A DNA stretch of 64,000 bases, taken from Microtetraspora sp. NBRC 13810. Lineage in GTDB: Bacteria; Actinomycetota; Actinomycetes; Streptosporangiales; Streptosporangiaceae. The stretch is from positions 1 through 64,000 of the forward strand of contig NZ_BSRQ01000031.1 in assembly GCF_030268685.1 (NCBI RefSeq), in the 5' to 3' direction. The notes under the pieces are model-generated. The model had not been told where the DNA came from. It ran no database searches and worked only from the letters and a program-made list of their open reading frames with translations. Positions 50,412 to 57,961 of this stretch are shown here, in pieces; position 1 is the stretch's first letter; each line of letters starts with the position of its first letter. The position numbers and the translations under genes were made by a program.

Positions 50412-52376
50412 CTACGCTCGCTCCCCGCCGCGACGGTTTTCGTGCTCAAGCCACTCTTTCCCTTCCGCGGCGATTCCCTCCAAAACGTGCAGGGTGTAGT
50501 GAAGACCCGAAGCGTCCAGCGTCACCTCGGATACCGCTCCGGGGGTCTCGCCCTCCTGGAGCACTTCCGTTCCCGGGTCCATCACCTGAACGCTGATCTT
50601 CTGTCCATCCACGATAGCGAGCTCGAAAATGCTTTCGCCGTCATCTCCCTGCCTCACCCGTACGGCTGCGATCATGTCGAAGCGGTAGTTGCTCCGCTCC
50701 CGCACACGGAACGCGCCTTCGTCGAAATTGAGGTCGACGGTGAGCTGGCGCACACCGTCCGCAGTGAGAAGGAAAGCCAGGAGCCGATACTTCCTGTAGC
50801 GCCAAGGACCGCCCGTCACCCGTGCACGCCTGGTGGAGGGGGCAGGCGCTTCGATGAAGGCGTGCGCGATGACGTTGCTCATTGTCAGCCTGTAGTGCTT
50901 GAGCACCTCGTCCAGCACCAATTTCCGCTCGCAGTCCAGCCAGACAGCCATCTCCCGGTCTTTGGGCTTGTCCGCTAACTTCGCCCGCCATTGCCCCAGG
51001 GCTTCCCGGTCCCCGTCTAATGTCTGCATGCTCTCGCGCTTGTCGGCGGCGAACCGTCGTCGCTCCAATAAAACGCCCAGCACAGCGCGGACACCAAGCC
51101 ATCCACTCGCCAGCCCGAGAACCGTCGAAAAGAAGGCGCCCAGAGGAGCGACGAGCAGCGCCTCACTCACCGCCCAGGTCCCGCCAGCTACAGAAGCAGC
51201 AAGCCCGAGGACCGTCCCAGCTTTGGTGGACAAGGGCGTGGCAAGCTCCCCACGGTAACTCCACAGCGTGCCGGCCTGCCAGCGACGTCGGACAACGCCA
51301 ACCCGGTGCCGGATCAGCCAGTCGATCTTCTCTACCCCGACCCGCTTCTCCCTGTAGATCTCGACCAGTTCGTCGCGTAGGCTCCTGCGGATCCCTGCTG
51401 TGCTAGCCAGCCAAAGCTCACGGTCCACACCAGAGGGAACATATACGGCAAAGTAGTGATCAACACGATGATCCACTCTTTTGGCGAACCCCTCGGGCTG
51501 CCCGTCGCTCCTGCTGGCCGAAGGCGGCCCGTACTCCATGTCTTTCGCACGGCGCCGTAGTACGCGGAAGCGCCACTCCACCCCCTTTCGCACGCCGTAG
51601 TACCCGCCGACGATGCTCGACAAGTAGGCCAGAAGGGCAATCACCCTGCCACCCTGGACCAGCATGTAACCGAGATGGACCGTCGCCGCAAGGAAGACAG
51701 CCGTCGCCATTACGATTCGGACATAAACGCCGAGAGGAGTATTCGGCTGTTGCACTACCTGTTCCCGCAGCCCCAACGGAGCGGGCTCGAAGAACTTCCA
51801 GAGCCGGTTCGCCCGGTCGCCAGCCATTTGCTCTCGCTTGGCCTGCGACAGGGCACGGTGCCACATCTGTTCGGCGATCGGGCCATCCAGGAACTGTTCC
51901 AGATGTCGCAAGATCATGGCACGCTGGGGCTCGCCGAGCTCATCCAGTTCCTTCAACAGGACACGAGTATCCGCTTCCTTCCTTCCCGCCGAGTCGAGCA
52001 GACGGCGAATGGTCCGCACGCCCTCCGCCCACTCATCGTCGCCTGTGAGGCGGAACAGATTCCGCTCGTTCCGCAGCATTGCCGCCTCTTCCTTGGACAG
52101 CCCATACCGCGTTCTCCCGCTCACCAGGGCGAGCAGCCAGTGGAAACAGACCTTGTTGGTCCGGTAGCCGCCTGCAACGGCATCTTGAATGAGCTGCCAG
52201 GCTCGCCCCGGCATACCACCGTCGAGGAAATGAACGCCTGCCTGAAACTTCCTCTCAGGCGGGCTATCCGCGTAGGTCATATACTGGTTGACATCACCAT
52301 GCACGACGCCGGCTTGCACGAGGACGTGCGCGGAATCTTCAGCAACGTTCGTCGGTGTGGCCCCTGGTTCTGTCAC
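50412..52376 (-). CDS. Four-helix membrane protein with conflict-type N-terminal motif
   Basis: A 654-residue protein. Residues 10-31 carry NVAEDSAHVLVQAGVVHGDV, followed by a helical region (about 40-210), two membrane hairpins (219-265 and 386-437) and a basic, then beta-rich, C-terminal domain (about 500-640). A near-identical tag is in the nucleosidase encoded just upstream, so the two proteins probably act together. The GTG start overlaps the upstream stop (GTGA). Composition is visibly lower in GC than the flanks. I infer a membrane effector of a conflict system; the family is not named to me. Confidence 0.6.
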   Translation of the reverse strand: MTEPGATPTNVAEDSAHVLVQAGVVHGDVNQYMTYADSPPERKFQAGVHFLDGGMPGRAWQLIQDAVAGGYRTNKVCFHWLLALVSGRTRYGLSKEEAAMLRNERNLFRLTGDDEWAEGVRTIRRLLDSAGRKEADTRVLLKELDELGEPQRAMILRHLEQFLDGPIAEQMWHRALSQAKREQMAGDRANRLWKFFEPAPLGLREQVVQQPNTPLGVYVRIVMATAVFLAATVHLGYMLVQGGRVIALLAYLSSIVGGYYGVRKGVEWRFRVLRRRAKDMEYGPPSASRSDGQPEGFAKRVDHRVDHYFAVYVPSGVDRELWLASTAGIRRSLRDELVEIYREKRVGVEKIDWLIRHRVGVVRRRWQAGTLWSYRGELATPLSTKAGTVLGLAASVAGGTWAVSEALLVAPLGAFFSTVLGLASGWLGVRAVLGVLLERRRFAADKRESMQTLDGDREALGQWRAKLADKPKDREMAVWLDCERKLVLDEVLKHYRLTMSNVIAHAFIEAPAPSTRRARVTGGPWRYRKYRLLAFLLTADGVRQLTVDLNFDEGAFRVRERSNYRFDMIAAVRVRQGDDGESIFELAIVDGQKISVQVMDPGTEVLQEGETPGAVSEVTLDASGLHYTLHVLEGIAAEGKEWLEHENRRGGERA

Positions 52377-53530
52377 GACAGGCCCTGGGCCAGGGCAATC
52401 ACGATCGACAGGTTCGCCGCCAGTTCGGCCACGTCAGCGATGAGCCCACGCACCTTCTTGAGCGCCAGGGTAAGCGTGCTTCGGCTTTGCGGCGTGTCCG
52501 ACTGGAGCGCCTCCTCGGCCACAGCGAGTTCCGCCTCTGCCGCCGAGTAGGTGTCCTCGTCCAGCCTCCCGGCCGCCCGCGCCCGCTGCATTCGGGCGCG
52601 AAAACCGGCGAGCGCCTCCGCCAGGTCGACGGGCTGGCCCGGCCCGGAGGTGCTGCGGATGCCGCCGTAGACAGTGCCGGCCTGCACACCCACTCGGGCG
52701 TTGTCCTTCGCGACATTGTGCGTCGTCTCGTGCATGCGCGAACTCCCCATCGGTTCCGTGGCCATAGGTTCACCGTGCTGTTCATCGGTAGCCAGCCCTT
52801 CGGCCAGAGCTGCGGCGAACGCCGCCGCATTGGCCACCGCTCGCGGCTGCCATGCCTCTCGATCCGTGACTTCCTTACTGCCGTCTGCGCGGTCACTGAT
52901 TCCCCGCACCACGACCACCGGAAGTGCCCGGTTCAGCTGCCCGGCCTGCGCCACACCGGCACCTTCCATTTCGATGGCCACCGCGTCGTTGTAGTGCTCT
53001 CGGATCCAGCGAGCGTGCGCGGAAACCCGAGAATTCAGGACCACCTCGCCAGCGGCAATCGGCCCGAAGTGGACTTCGGGAACAGGGCGGTCAGCAGGGA
53101 GATCACGTATCCAGGAGCGGCTACGGCTGATGTGCCGGGCGATCTGATCGGCGACGTGCGAGGTCTCCCAGACCCGGGGCCGTCCCATGAACCCGTCGTC
53201 CTGACTCGTACCTCCGTGGAACGCGTAGACATGCGTGGCCATCACCACATCCCCCAAGGCGATGTGAGAATGCAAGGCGCCGGCCACACCGACGAAGAGC
53301 AGTGCGGCAGGCTTGAACACTGCGATGGCGCGTTCGGCCAGCACCGCCGCGGAGTGATTACCTTTGCCGACGTGGGCCAGAGCCACTCGGGCTCGGCCGT
53401 CCACGAGACGACCGACCTCGAAACGAGTGCCCTGAGGATGCCGGCGCAGTCGCGGAGCGGCCAGCTTCTCCCGGATCGCCTGGTACTCCAGGTCCAGCGC
53501 CGTGAGGATGACGATCGGTGTGTTGCTCAC
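52373..53530 (-). CDS. MTA/SAH-nucleosidase-like protein with tag motif and helical tail
   Basis: A 385-residue protein. Residues 4-245 are a PNP_UDP_1 (purine-nucleoside phosphorylase/MTAN) domain: LLFVGVAGALHSHIALGDVV, the EMEG motif at 187-190 and the catalytic Asp213 in RGISDRADG, so activity is plausible. Residues 272-291 are NVAKDNARVGVQAGTVYGGI, matching the tag of the next protein, and about 300-385 are helical. Such domains occur as nucleotide-cleaving effectors in conflict systems. GTG 53530 has AGGAG 7 nt upstream, one base after the regulator stop. Confidence 0.82.
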   Translation of the reverse strand: MSNTPIVILTALDLEYQAIREKLAAPRLRRHPQGTRFEVGRLVDGRARVALAHVGKGNHSAAVLAERAIAVFKPAALLFVGVAGALHSHIALGDVVMATHVYAFHGGTSQDDGFMGRPRVWETSHVADQIARHISRSRSWIRDLPADRPVPEVHFGPIAAGEVVLNSRVSAHARWIREHYNDAVAIEMEGAGVAQAGQLNRALPVVVVRGISDRADGSKEVTDREAWQPRAVANAAAFAAALAEGLATDEQHGEPMATEPMGSSRMHETTHNVAKDNARVGVQAGTVYGGIRSTSGPGQPVDLAEALAGFRARMQRARAAGRLDEDTYSAAEAELAVAEEALQSDTPQSRSTLTLALKKVRGLIADVAELAANLSIVIALAQGLS

Positions 53531-53531
53531 T

Positions 53532-54260
53532 TCACTGCTCCTTCTGGCTGGGCGGTTCGGAGGGCCGGACCATCGGCGGGTACAGAAGCTCACGAGGGCC
53601 GGCCTGGAACAGCCGGGCCGGTCGTCCAGTAGCGGCCTTCCGCACCGAACCGACCCCCACGATGAACCCTTCGGTCTTCTGGACCTTGCGGTAGAAGTTC
53701 CTGGGATCCAGCGGGATCCCCCATACCGCCTCGTACACCTCCTGCAAGTCCGTGATCGTGAAGATCGGCCCGCAGAAGGCCGTGGCGAGGGCGGTGTGCT
53801 CCAGCTTGACGCGGGCACGCTCGACGCCGTCCGTGACAATCCGCCGATGGTCGAAGGCGAGGTCCAGGTCTCCAGACAGCACCCGCTCGGCCGACTGCCA
53901 TCTGGCGCTGGCCGCGTCCGTTCCGGCGATCGGCTCTGGCAGCCGTGGCGCGATCGCGAGGTAGGCCACGGACACCACCCGCCCGCGCGGGTCACGACCG
54001 GGAGCGCCGTACACCCCCAAGTGCTCCAGTCGTAACGCCTTCACGTCCAACTCAGTCTCCTCGGACAGCTCACGGTTGGCCGCGGCGGTGAGGTCCTCCT
54101 CGGAATGCTGCAAGAAGCCGCCAGGCAGCGCCATGGCGCCCTTGTAAGGCTCGATGCCGCGCTCGACGAGCAGAACGTGCAGCTTCAACTCACGCAACGT
54201 CAAGATCACCAGATCGACCGCGAGCAAGATACGCGGCGGTTCCCATCCGTCATCGGTCAT
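53532..54260 (-). CDS. NrtR-type Nudix/winged-helix regulator
   Basis: A 242-residue protein with an N-terminal Nudix domain (residues 10-150) and a C-terminal NrtR winged helix (FTITDLQEVYEAVWGIPLDP then RNFYRKVQKTEG). The Nudix box (from GGFLQHSEEDL to RELSEETEL) has one extra residue between Gly and Glu, and Glu replaces its usual final Gly, so hydrolysis may be lost and the domain may only bind ADP-ribose-like ligands. TAGGCT (54268-54273) lies 7 nt before ATG 54260, a leaderless start. First gene of the three-gene operon. Confidence 0.87.
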   Translation of the reverse strand: MTDDGWEPPRILLAVDLVILTLRELKLHVLLVERGIEPYKGAMALPGGFLQHSEEDLTAAANRELSEETELDVKALRLEHLGVYGAPGRDPRGRVVSVAYLAIAPRLPEPIAGTDAASARWQSAERVLSGDLDLAFDHRRIVTDGVERARVKLEHTALATAFCGPIFTITDLQEVYEAVWGIPLDPRNFYRKVQKTEGFIVGVGSVRKAATGRPARLFQAGPRELLYPPMVRPSEPPSQKEQ

Positions 54261-54275
54261 GCATGGGAGCCTAGC

Positions 54276-54296
54276 TTTTTGTCGTACTGACAAAAA
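54276..54296. promoter_or_regulatory. Operator TTTTTGTC-N5-GACAAAAA
   Basis: Perfect 8-bp arms with a 5-bp spacer lie immediately upstream of the TAGGCT -10 box and so span the -35 region of the NrtR-type gene. This is the probable autoregulatory site; the AT-rich arms stand out in the local DNA. Confidence 0.7.
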
Positions 54297-54527
54297 AGGC
54301 AGCATGCTGTCACTTTTGGACGCACGTCCTGGCACCTGGCGCTACAGCGACAAGGCAGACGCGTCGACTTCGGCGCTTGGCCGTCGGAGCCCCGAACTCG
54401 GACCTCGCCGGGACACAGCCAAACCATCTGTGGAGTGTCAACCAGCCCCAGGATGGGAGGTGCACAGGTCGCACGAGAAGCAAGGCTGGAAGCTCGTAGC
54501 CGTATTTCGCTGCTGTATGGGCACGAA
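54297..54527. other. Intergenic region without a recognised gene
   Basis: About 230 bases between the NrtR-type promoter and the terminator of the imine reductase gene. Open frames here are short and lack family features. No tRNA or attachment-site repeat was found that would define an island end. Confidence 0.4.
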
Positions 54528-54558
54528 AAGGCCACTTCCGATGATCGGAAGCGGCCTT
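54528..54558 (-). terminator. Long hairpin terminator AAGGCC(A)CTTCCGAT...ATCGGAAG(C)GGCCTT
   Basis: A 14-bp interrupted stem with a one-base tip ends 130 bases past the imine reductase stop. It is the strongest member of the three related GGCC hairpins in the window. Confidence 0.65.
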
Positions 54559-54687
54559 ACCCTGGGTGGGGTGTTCACGAGTGAGTGTGAGCTGGGGTGG
54601 GTCGGAGCCCTGGTCTTGGGATAGCCCCAGGAATCCTGCCCGGCGTTGTCTTCACCGAGACCGCTTGGGTCCCGGGGTGGGGATCGG

Positions 54688-55572
54688 TCAGGCGTTGCCG
54701 GGTTTGGCGAACTCCTCGATCAGTACGGGATACTGCTCTCCGCCGTGTCCGGCAGCGATCGAGCGGTCGGCCATCGACTTGATCAACTTTGGCAGTTCGG
54801 CGTTGACGCCCACCGCCTCGCTCTCCTCGATCAGGTGTGCCATCGCGCGCGCGTCGGTCTCCAGGGCCGACACCTCGGCCGGGAAGGAGCCGCTGTCGAT
54901 CTGCTCGGCATACCCGGGCAGCCATTCGGCCACGACGGTAGCGATCTGCTGGGCGAACGGCGCATACCTTGCGGCGTCGACACCGGCCGTCCTGAGCAGG
55001 GCCGTGCCCTGGAGCCAGGCGTTCAGGACGCTCCACATCATGGCGAGGCCGGCCACGTCGTACAGGGACGCCAGCCCATGGTCCGCGCCGAGGTAGGTGG
55101 CGGTGCCGAGCGCGTCGAGCGTTGACCTGTGCGCCTCGAAGTCCGGCTGCGGCCCGCTGTGCAGAATCACCGCCTCGGCGGTCCCGATCGCCGGGGGGAT
55201 GGCCATGATGGCGCCGTCCAGGTAACGGGCGCCGCGCTGCTCGGCCCACTGGGCGGCTTCCCTGGCCTGGGCGGAGTCGCCCGAGGTCAGGTTGATCACG
55301 ATCTTGCCGTCCAGCGCGCCGTCGCTCGCGCCGAGCAGTTCGTGCACGGCCTGGTAGTCGGTGACGCAGATGATCGTCAGGGAACTCGCCTTGAACGCGT
55401 CGCCAACCGTTGGCGCCAGCCGTGCACCCTGGGCCACCAGTTGGCCGGCCTTCAAGGTCGTGCGGTTCCACACGGTTGTGGGATGCCCGGCTTTCAGGAA
55501 CGCGCCGGCGAGTGCCCGGCCCATGAGTCCGAGTCCGATGACTGTCACGGGTGTATCGATTTTGCTGTTCAT
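54688..55572 (-). CDS. Imine reductase-like NADPH-dependent oxidoreductase
   Basis: A 294-residue protein of the 6-phosphogluconate-dehydrogenase/3-hydroxyisobutyrate-dehydrogenase superfamily. The N-terminal Rossmann motif is VTVIGLGLMGRALAGAFLKA, followed by TVWNRTTLKAG, where Asn-Arg-Thr indicates NADPH. ASLYDVAGLAMMWSVLNAWL is characteristic of the imine reductase group; its Asp is at the position I take for the catalytic residue. ATG 55572 follows GACGAT by 6 nt. It is divergent from a MerR gene and likely controlled by it. Confidence 0.87.
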   Translation of the reverse strand: MNSKIDTPVTVIGLGLMGRALAGAFLKAGHPTTVWNRTTLKAGQLVAQGARLAPTVGDAFKASSLTIICVTDYQAVHELLGASDGALDGKIVINLTSGDSAQAREAAQWAEQRGARYLDGAIMAIPPAIGTAEAVILHSGPQPDFEAHRSTLDALGTATYLGADHGLASLYDVAGLAMMWSVLNAWLQGTALLRTAGVDAARYAPFAQQIATVVAEWLPGYAEQIDSGSFPAEVSALETDARAMAHLIEESEAVGVNAELPKLIKSMADRSIAAGHGGEQYPVLIEEFAKPGNA

Positions 55573-55578
55573 GGCAGC

Positions 55579-55610
55579 ATCGTCAACGTTGATACCGGTG
55601 TGAAGGTCAA
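55579..55610 (-). promoter_or_regulatory. MerR-type promoter with a long spacer
   Basis: On this strand TTGACC (55605-55610) and GACGAT (55579-55584) are separated by 20 bp, longer than the usual 17. The spacer contains the dyad core ACCGGT at 55594-55599. MerR activators act on such over-long spacers, so the adjacent MerR protein probably activates the imine reductase here. Confidence 0.55.
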
Positions 55611-55621
55611 GTGAGGGTTCG

Positions 55622-56029
55622 ATGCTGATCGGAGAATTAAGTCGCCGGACGGGCGTGAACGCCCATCAGCTGCGCTACTACGAAGCCCAGGGCCTGCTGG
55701 AGGCGGACCGGGGCGCGAACGGTTACCGCGAGTACGACGAGAAAGCCGTGCTGCGGGTGAAGCAGATCCGGCACCTGCTCGGCGCCGGTTTGTCCTCTGA
55801 GGACATCGCATACCTGCTGCCGTGTGCGATCGGAGAGGCCCCGGAGCTGCTCGGATGTCCCGAGTTGCTGGCCGCGATGCGGTCACGGCTGCAGCGACTG
55901 GACGATCAGATGCACAGGCTCGCCCAATCCCGCGACGCCCTTGCCGACTACATCGATGCGGCCGATCGAATGGCCGGCGAGAGCTATCCCCCCTTTCACG
56001 ATGCCGACCAGGAGTCCGTCCCCGCCTGA
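55622..56029 (+). CDS. MerR family transcriptional regulator
   Basis: A 135-residue regulator with the MerR HTH at residues 1-70 (LIGELSRRTGVNAHQLRYYE, GLLEADRGANGYREYD) and a coiled-coil dimerisation helix (about 85-118). Two Cys (in LLPCAIG and LLGCPEL) could respond to redox or thiols, though no metal-binding triad is seen. It is divergent from the imine reductase gene. Confidence 0.92.
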   Translation: MLIGELSRRTGVNAHQLRYYEAQGLLEADRGANGYREYDEKAVLRVKQIRHLLGAGLSSEDIAYLLPCAIGEAPELLGCPELLAAMRSRLQRLDDQMHRLAQSRDALADYIDAADRMAGESYPPFHDADQESVPA

Positions 56030-56075
56030 GCGAGCTGTTGTGATCGTTTCCCGGGCGGCTCATACGGTGAACGGC

Positions 56076-56132
56076 CGCGCGTACCGTGCCGAGAGCCCCG
56101 CGAGACGCGGGATCACCGGCACGGTACGCGCG
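56076..56132. terminator. Large nested bidirectional hairpin
   Basis: A perfect 16-bp outer stem (CGCGCGTACCGTGCCG, 56076-56091, with 56117-56132) encloses a 6-bp inner hairpin (CCCGCG-AGA-CGCGGG). It separates the convergent merR and DUF1996 genes. Confidence 0.8.
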
Positions 56133-56146
56133 GCGGCGGGGATCGG

Positions 56147-57679
56147 TCAGCGGCCCCAGCCCGGCGTGGTGCCGCACTTGGCGCGTGCGTTGATGCAGAC
56201 CTTCACGAGCGCGCCGAGCTTCTCCGGCTTCCACGCGTTCATGAAGTCCCCGTGCATCGAGGACGGCATGCCCGACGACAGCGCCAGGCCGTCACCGCCG
56301 AGGGAGTCGTAGCCGACCATGAGCGAGATGTTGGGGACCGCGACCGGATAGGCACCGGAGCACCGGCCGTCCTTCATCGGCCCCATGTGCGACTTGTGGT
56401 CAGGCGAATCGATGTGCTTGCCGTCCCAGCAGTCCTGGAACATCAGCTGGTAGATCAGGTTGCCGCCCTGTGCGCAGACAGGCCAGTTGCCGTCGGCGCT
56501 GCGGCCGATCTCCGCGCTGCCGGCGCACCAGAACTGGCCGGGGGCACCCTTCGGCGTCGCCACGTTCCGCTTCGCATCGCCCTGCACAGCGACCAGACCC
56601 GGCGGGAACGGCACGACCTCCGACGGGTCCTTGAGCCGGGCGCCGTAGTACACGCGGAAGTTCTTGATCGGAACCGCCTTGCCGTTACGCAACAGTTGCG
56701 GCACCCAGTAGGCGCTGTTGTCCCCAGGCGCGTCGCAGGTCGTGGAACTCGCGAGCAGGTCTGCCGGCGTGGTGGTCGCCGTCACCTTCGGGCCGAAGAA
56801 GGTGTGCATGTGGGAGGCGCCAGGCAAGCCGGGCAGCACGATCGGGTCGTCCTTGGCCTGGTTGGACACCGTGCAGTTGGTTTGGAACTCAGGGACGCGC
56901 ACGATTCCCGCGGGGACCGTTTCGGGTGCGACCTTGTTGTACGCGTCCAGGGCCTTCTTCCACTCGGCCTGGTTCACCGGCACCCAGCCGGCGGTAGGCG
57001 TGCCGGTGGTCGGGGTCGCGCTGGGCGTCGGCTTGGTGGGGGTCGCGCTGGGCGTCGGCTTGGTGGGGGTCGCGCTGGGCGTCGGCTTGGTCGGGGTGGC
57101 GGTGGGCGTCGGCTTGGTCGGGGTCGGGGTCGGGGTTGACGTGCCCGAGCCGGTGCCGAAGACCTGGAACTCCCACAGCGAGACGCCGTACCGGCCGGAC
57201 CGCTTGGTGGCGTAGAGCCGCACGTACCGGCCGGTGGCCGACACGTTGACGGTCTGGACGCCGCCCTTGCCCGCCGTGGTGCTGTACACCGTCTTCCAGG
57301 GGCCGTTGCTGCCGGTGGCGGTCTGGATCCGGAACGCCGTGGCGTAGGCGTCCTGCCAGTTCATGACGATCTTCTTGATGGCGGTGGACCTGCCGAGGTC
57401 CACCGCGAGCCACTGCGGGTCGCTGAACTTGCTGGACCAGCGGGTGCCGGTCTTGCCGTCGACGGCGGCCGCAGCTGACAGGTCACCGCGCTCCGCCGAG
57501 GAGGCGATGGCGTTACGGCCCTGCGAGAGGGGCACCTCGGCCGCGGCGGCCGGGGAGGTGGCGCTCAGTATGGAGGTGCCCAGGAGGCCGGTGAGAACAC
57601 CGGCCAGCGCCAGTCTGCGGACCTGACGTACAGCGGACGCGCGTCGGGCTCGGATGCCGCGCGAGGCGGTTGTGCTCAT
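56147..57679 (-). CDS. Secreted discoidin (F5/8 C)-DUF1996 protein
   Basis: A 510-residue exported protein. A signal peptide (LALAGVLTGLLGTSILSATS, cleavage near AAAAE) is followed by an F5/8 type C/CBM32 domain (about 50-175: ERGDLSAAAAVDGKTGTRWS, WLAVDLG, RYVRLYA), a Thr/Pro/Lys linker of 9-residue repeats (about 178-228) and DUF1996 (about 235-505: SHMHTFFG, YWVPQLLRNGK, DCWDGKHID, DHKSHM). DUF1996 is common in extracellular carbohydrate-active proteins. AAGGAC lies about 10 nt before the ATG. Confidence 0.9.
   Translation of the reverse strand: MSTTASRGIRARRASAVRQVRRLALAGVLTGLLGTSILSATSPAAAAEVPLSQGRNAIASSAERGDLSAAAAVDGKTGTRWSSKFSDPQWLAVDLGRSTAIKKIVMNWQDAYATAFRIQTATGSNGPWKTVYSTTAGKGGVQTVNVSATGRYVRLYATKRSGRYGVSLWEFQVFGTGSGTSTPTPTPTKPTPTATPTKPTPSATPTKPTPSATPTKPTPSATPTTGTPTAGWVPVNQAEWKKALDAYNKVAPETVPAGIVRVPEFQTNCTVSNQAKDDPIVLPGLPGASHMHTFFGPKVTATTTPADLLASSTTCDAPGDNSAYWVPQLLRNGKAVPIKNFRVYYGARLKDPSEVVPFPPGLVAVQGDAKRNVATPKGAPGQFWCAGSAEIGRSADGNWPVCAQGGNLIYQLMFQDCWDGKHIDSPDHKSHMGPMKDGRCSGAYPVAVPNISLMVGYDSLGGDGLALSSGMPSSMHGDFMNAWKPEKLGALVKVCINARAKCGTTPGWGR
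57006..57117 (-). repeat. About four 27-bp tandem repeats
   Basis: Units near GTCGCGCTGGGCGTCGGCTTG plus a short G-rich stretch encode 9-residue TKPTPSATP repeats in the linker of the discoidin-DUF1996 protein. The last unit differs (GGTGGCGGTG). Confidence 0.7.
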
Positions 57680-57961
57680 GGTGAATGGAGTCCTTGTCCT
57701 GTCGGGAAGTCCTGAAGGGGACGTCCGGCGGCACTGACTCGCGCCGCCACATAGGAGACCCCCAGGTCGCGACTGGATAACGAAAACTTCCAGAAAGCTC
57801 GGAACGTCGTCGTCCGTCCTCCGCCCGGCCCGTCTCCCGACCGGAAGACACCTGCGCGACCTCGGCGCGTTGGACGCCCGCCGATCTGCACCGAGGTCGC
57901 GGTGGTGGCCGGGCGAGGTGGGGCGGGTGCACGAGCGGTGGCCCGCGAGGCCGGCCGCGTC

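Noticed and set aside
54257-54535. Leftward 92-codon frame upstream of the NrtR-type gene
   Set aside because: It overlaps the operator and promoter and shows no protein-like pattern.
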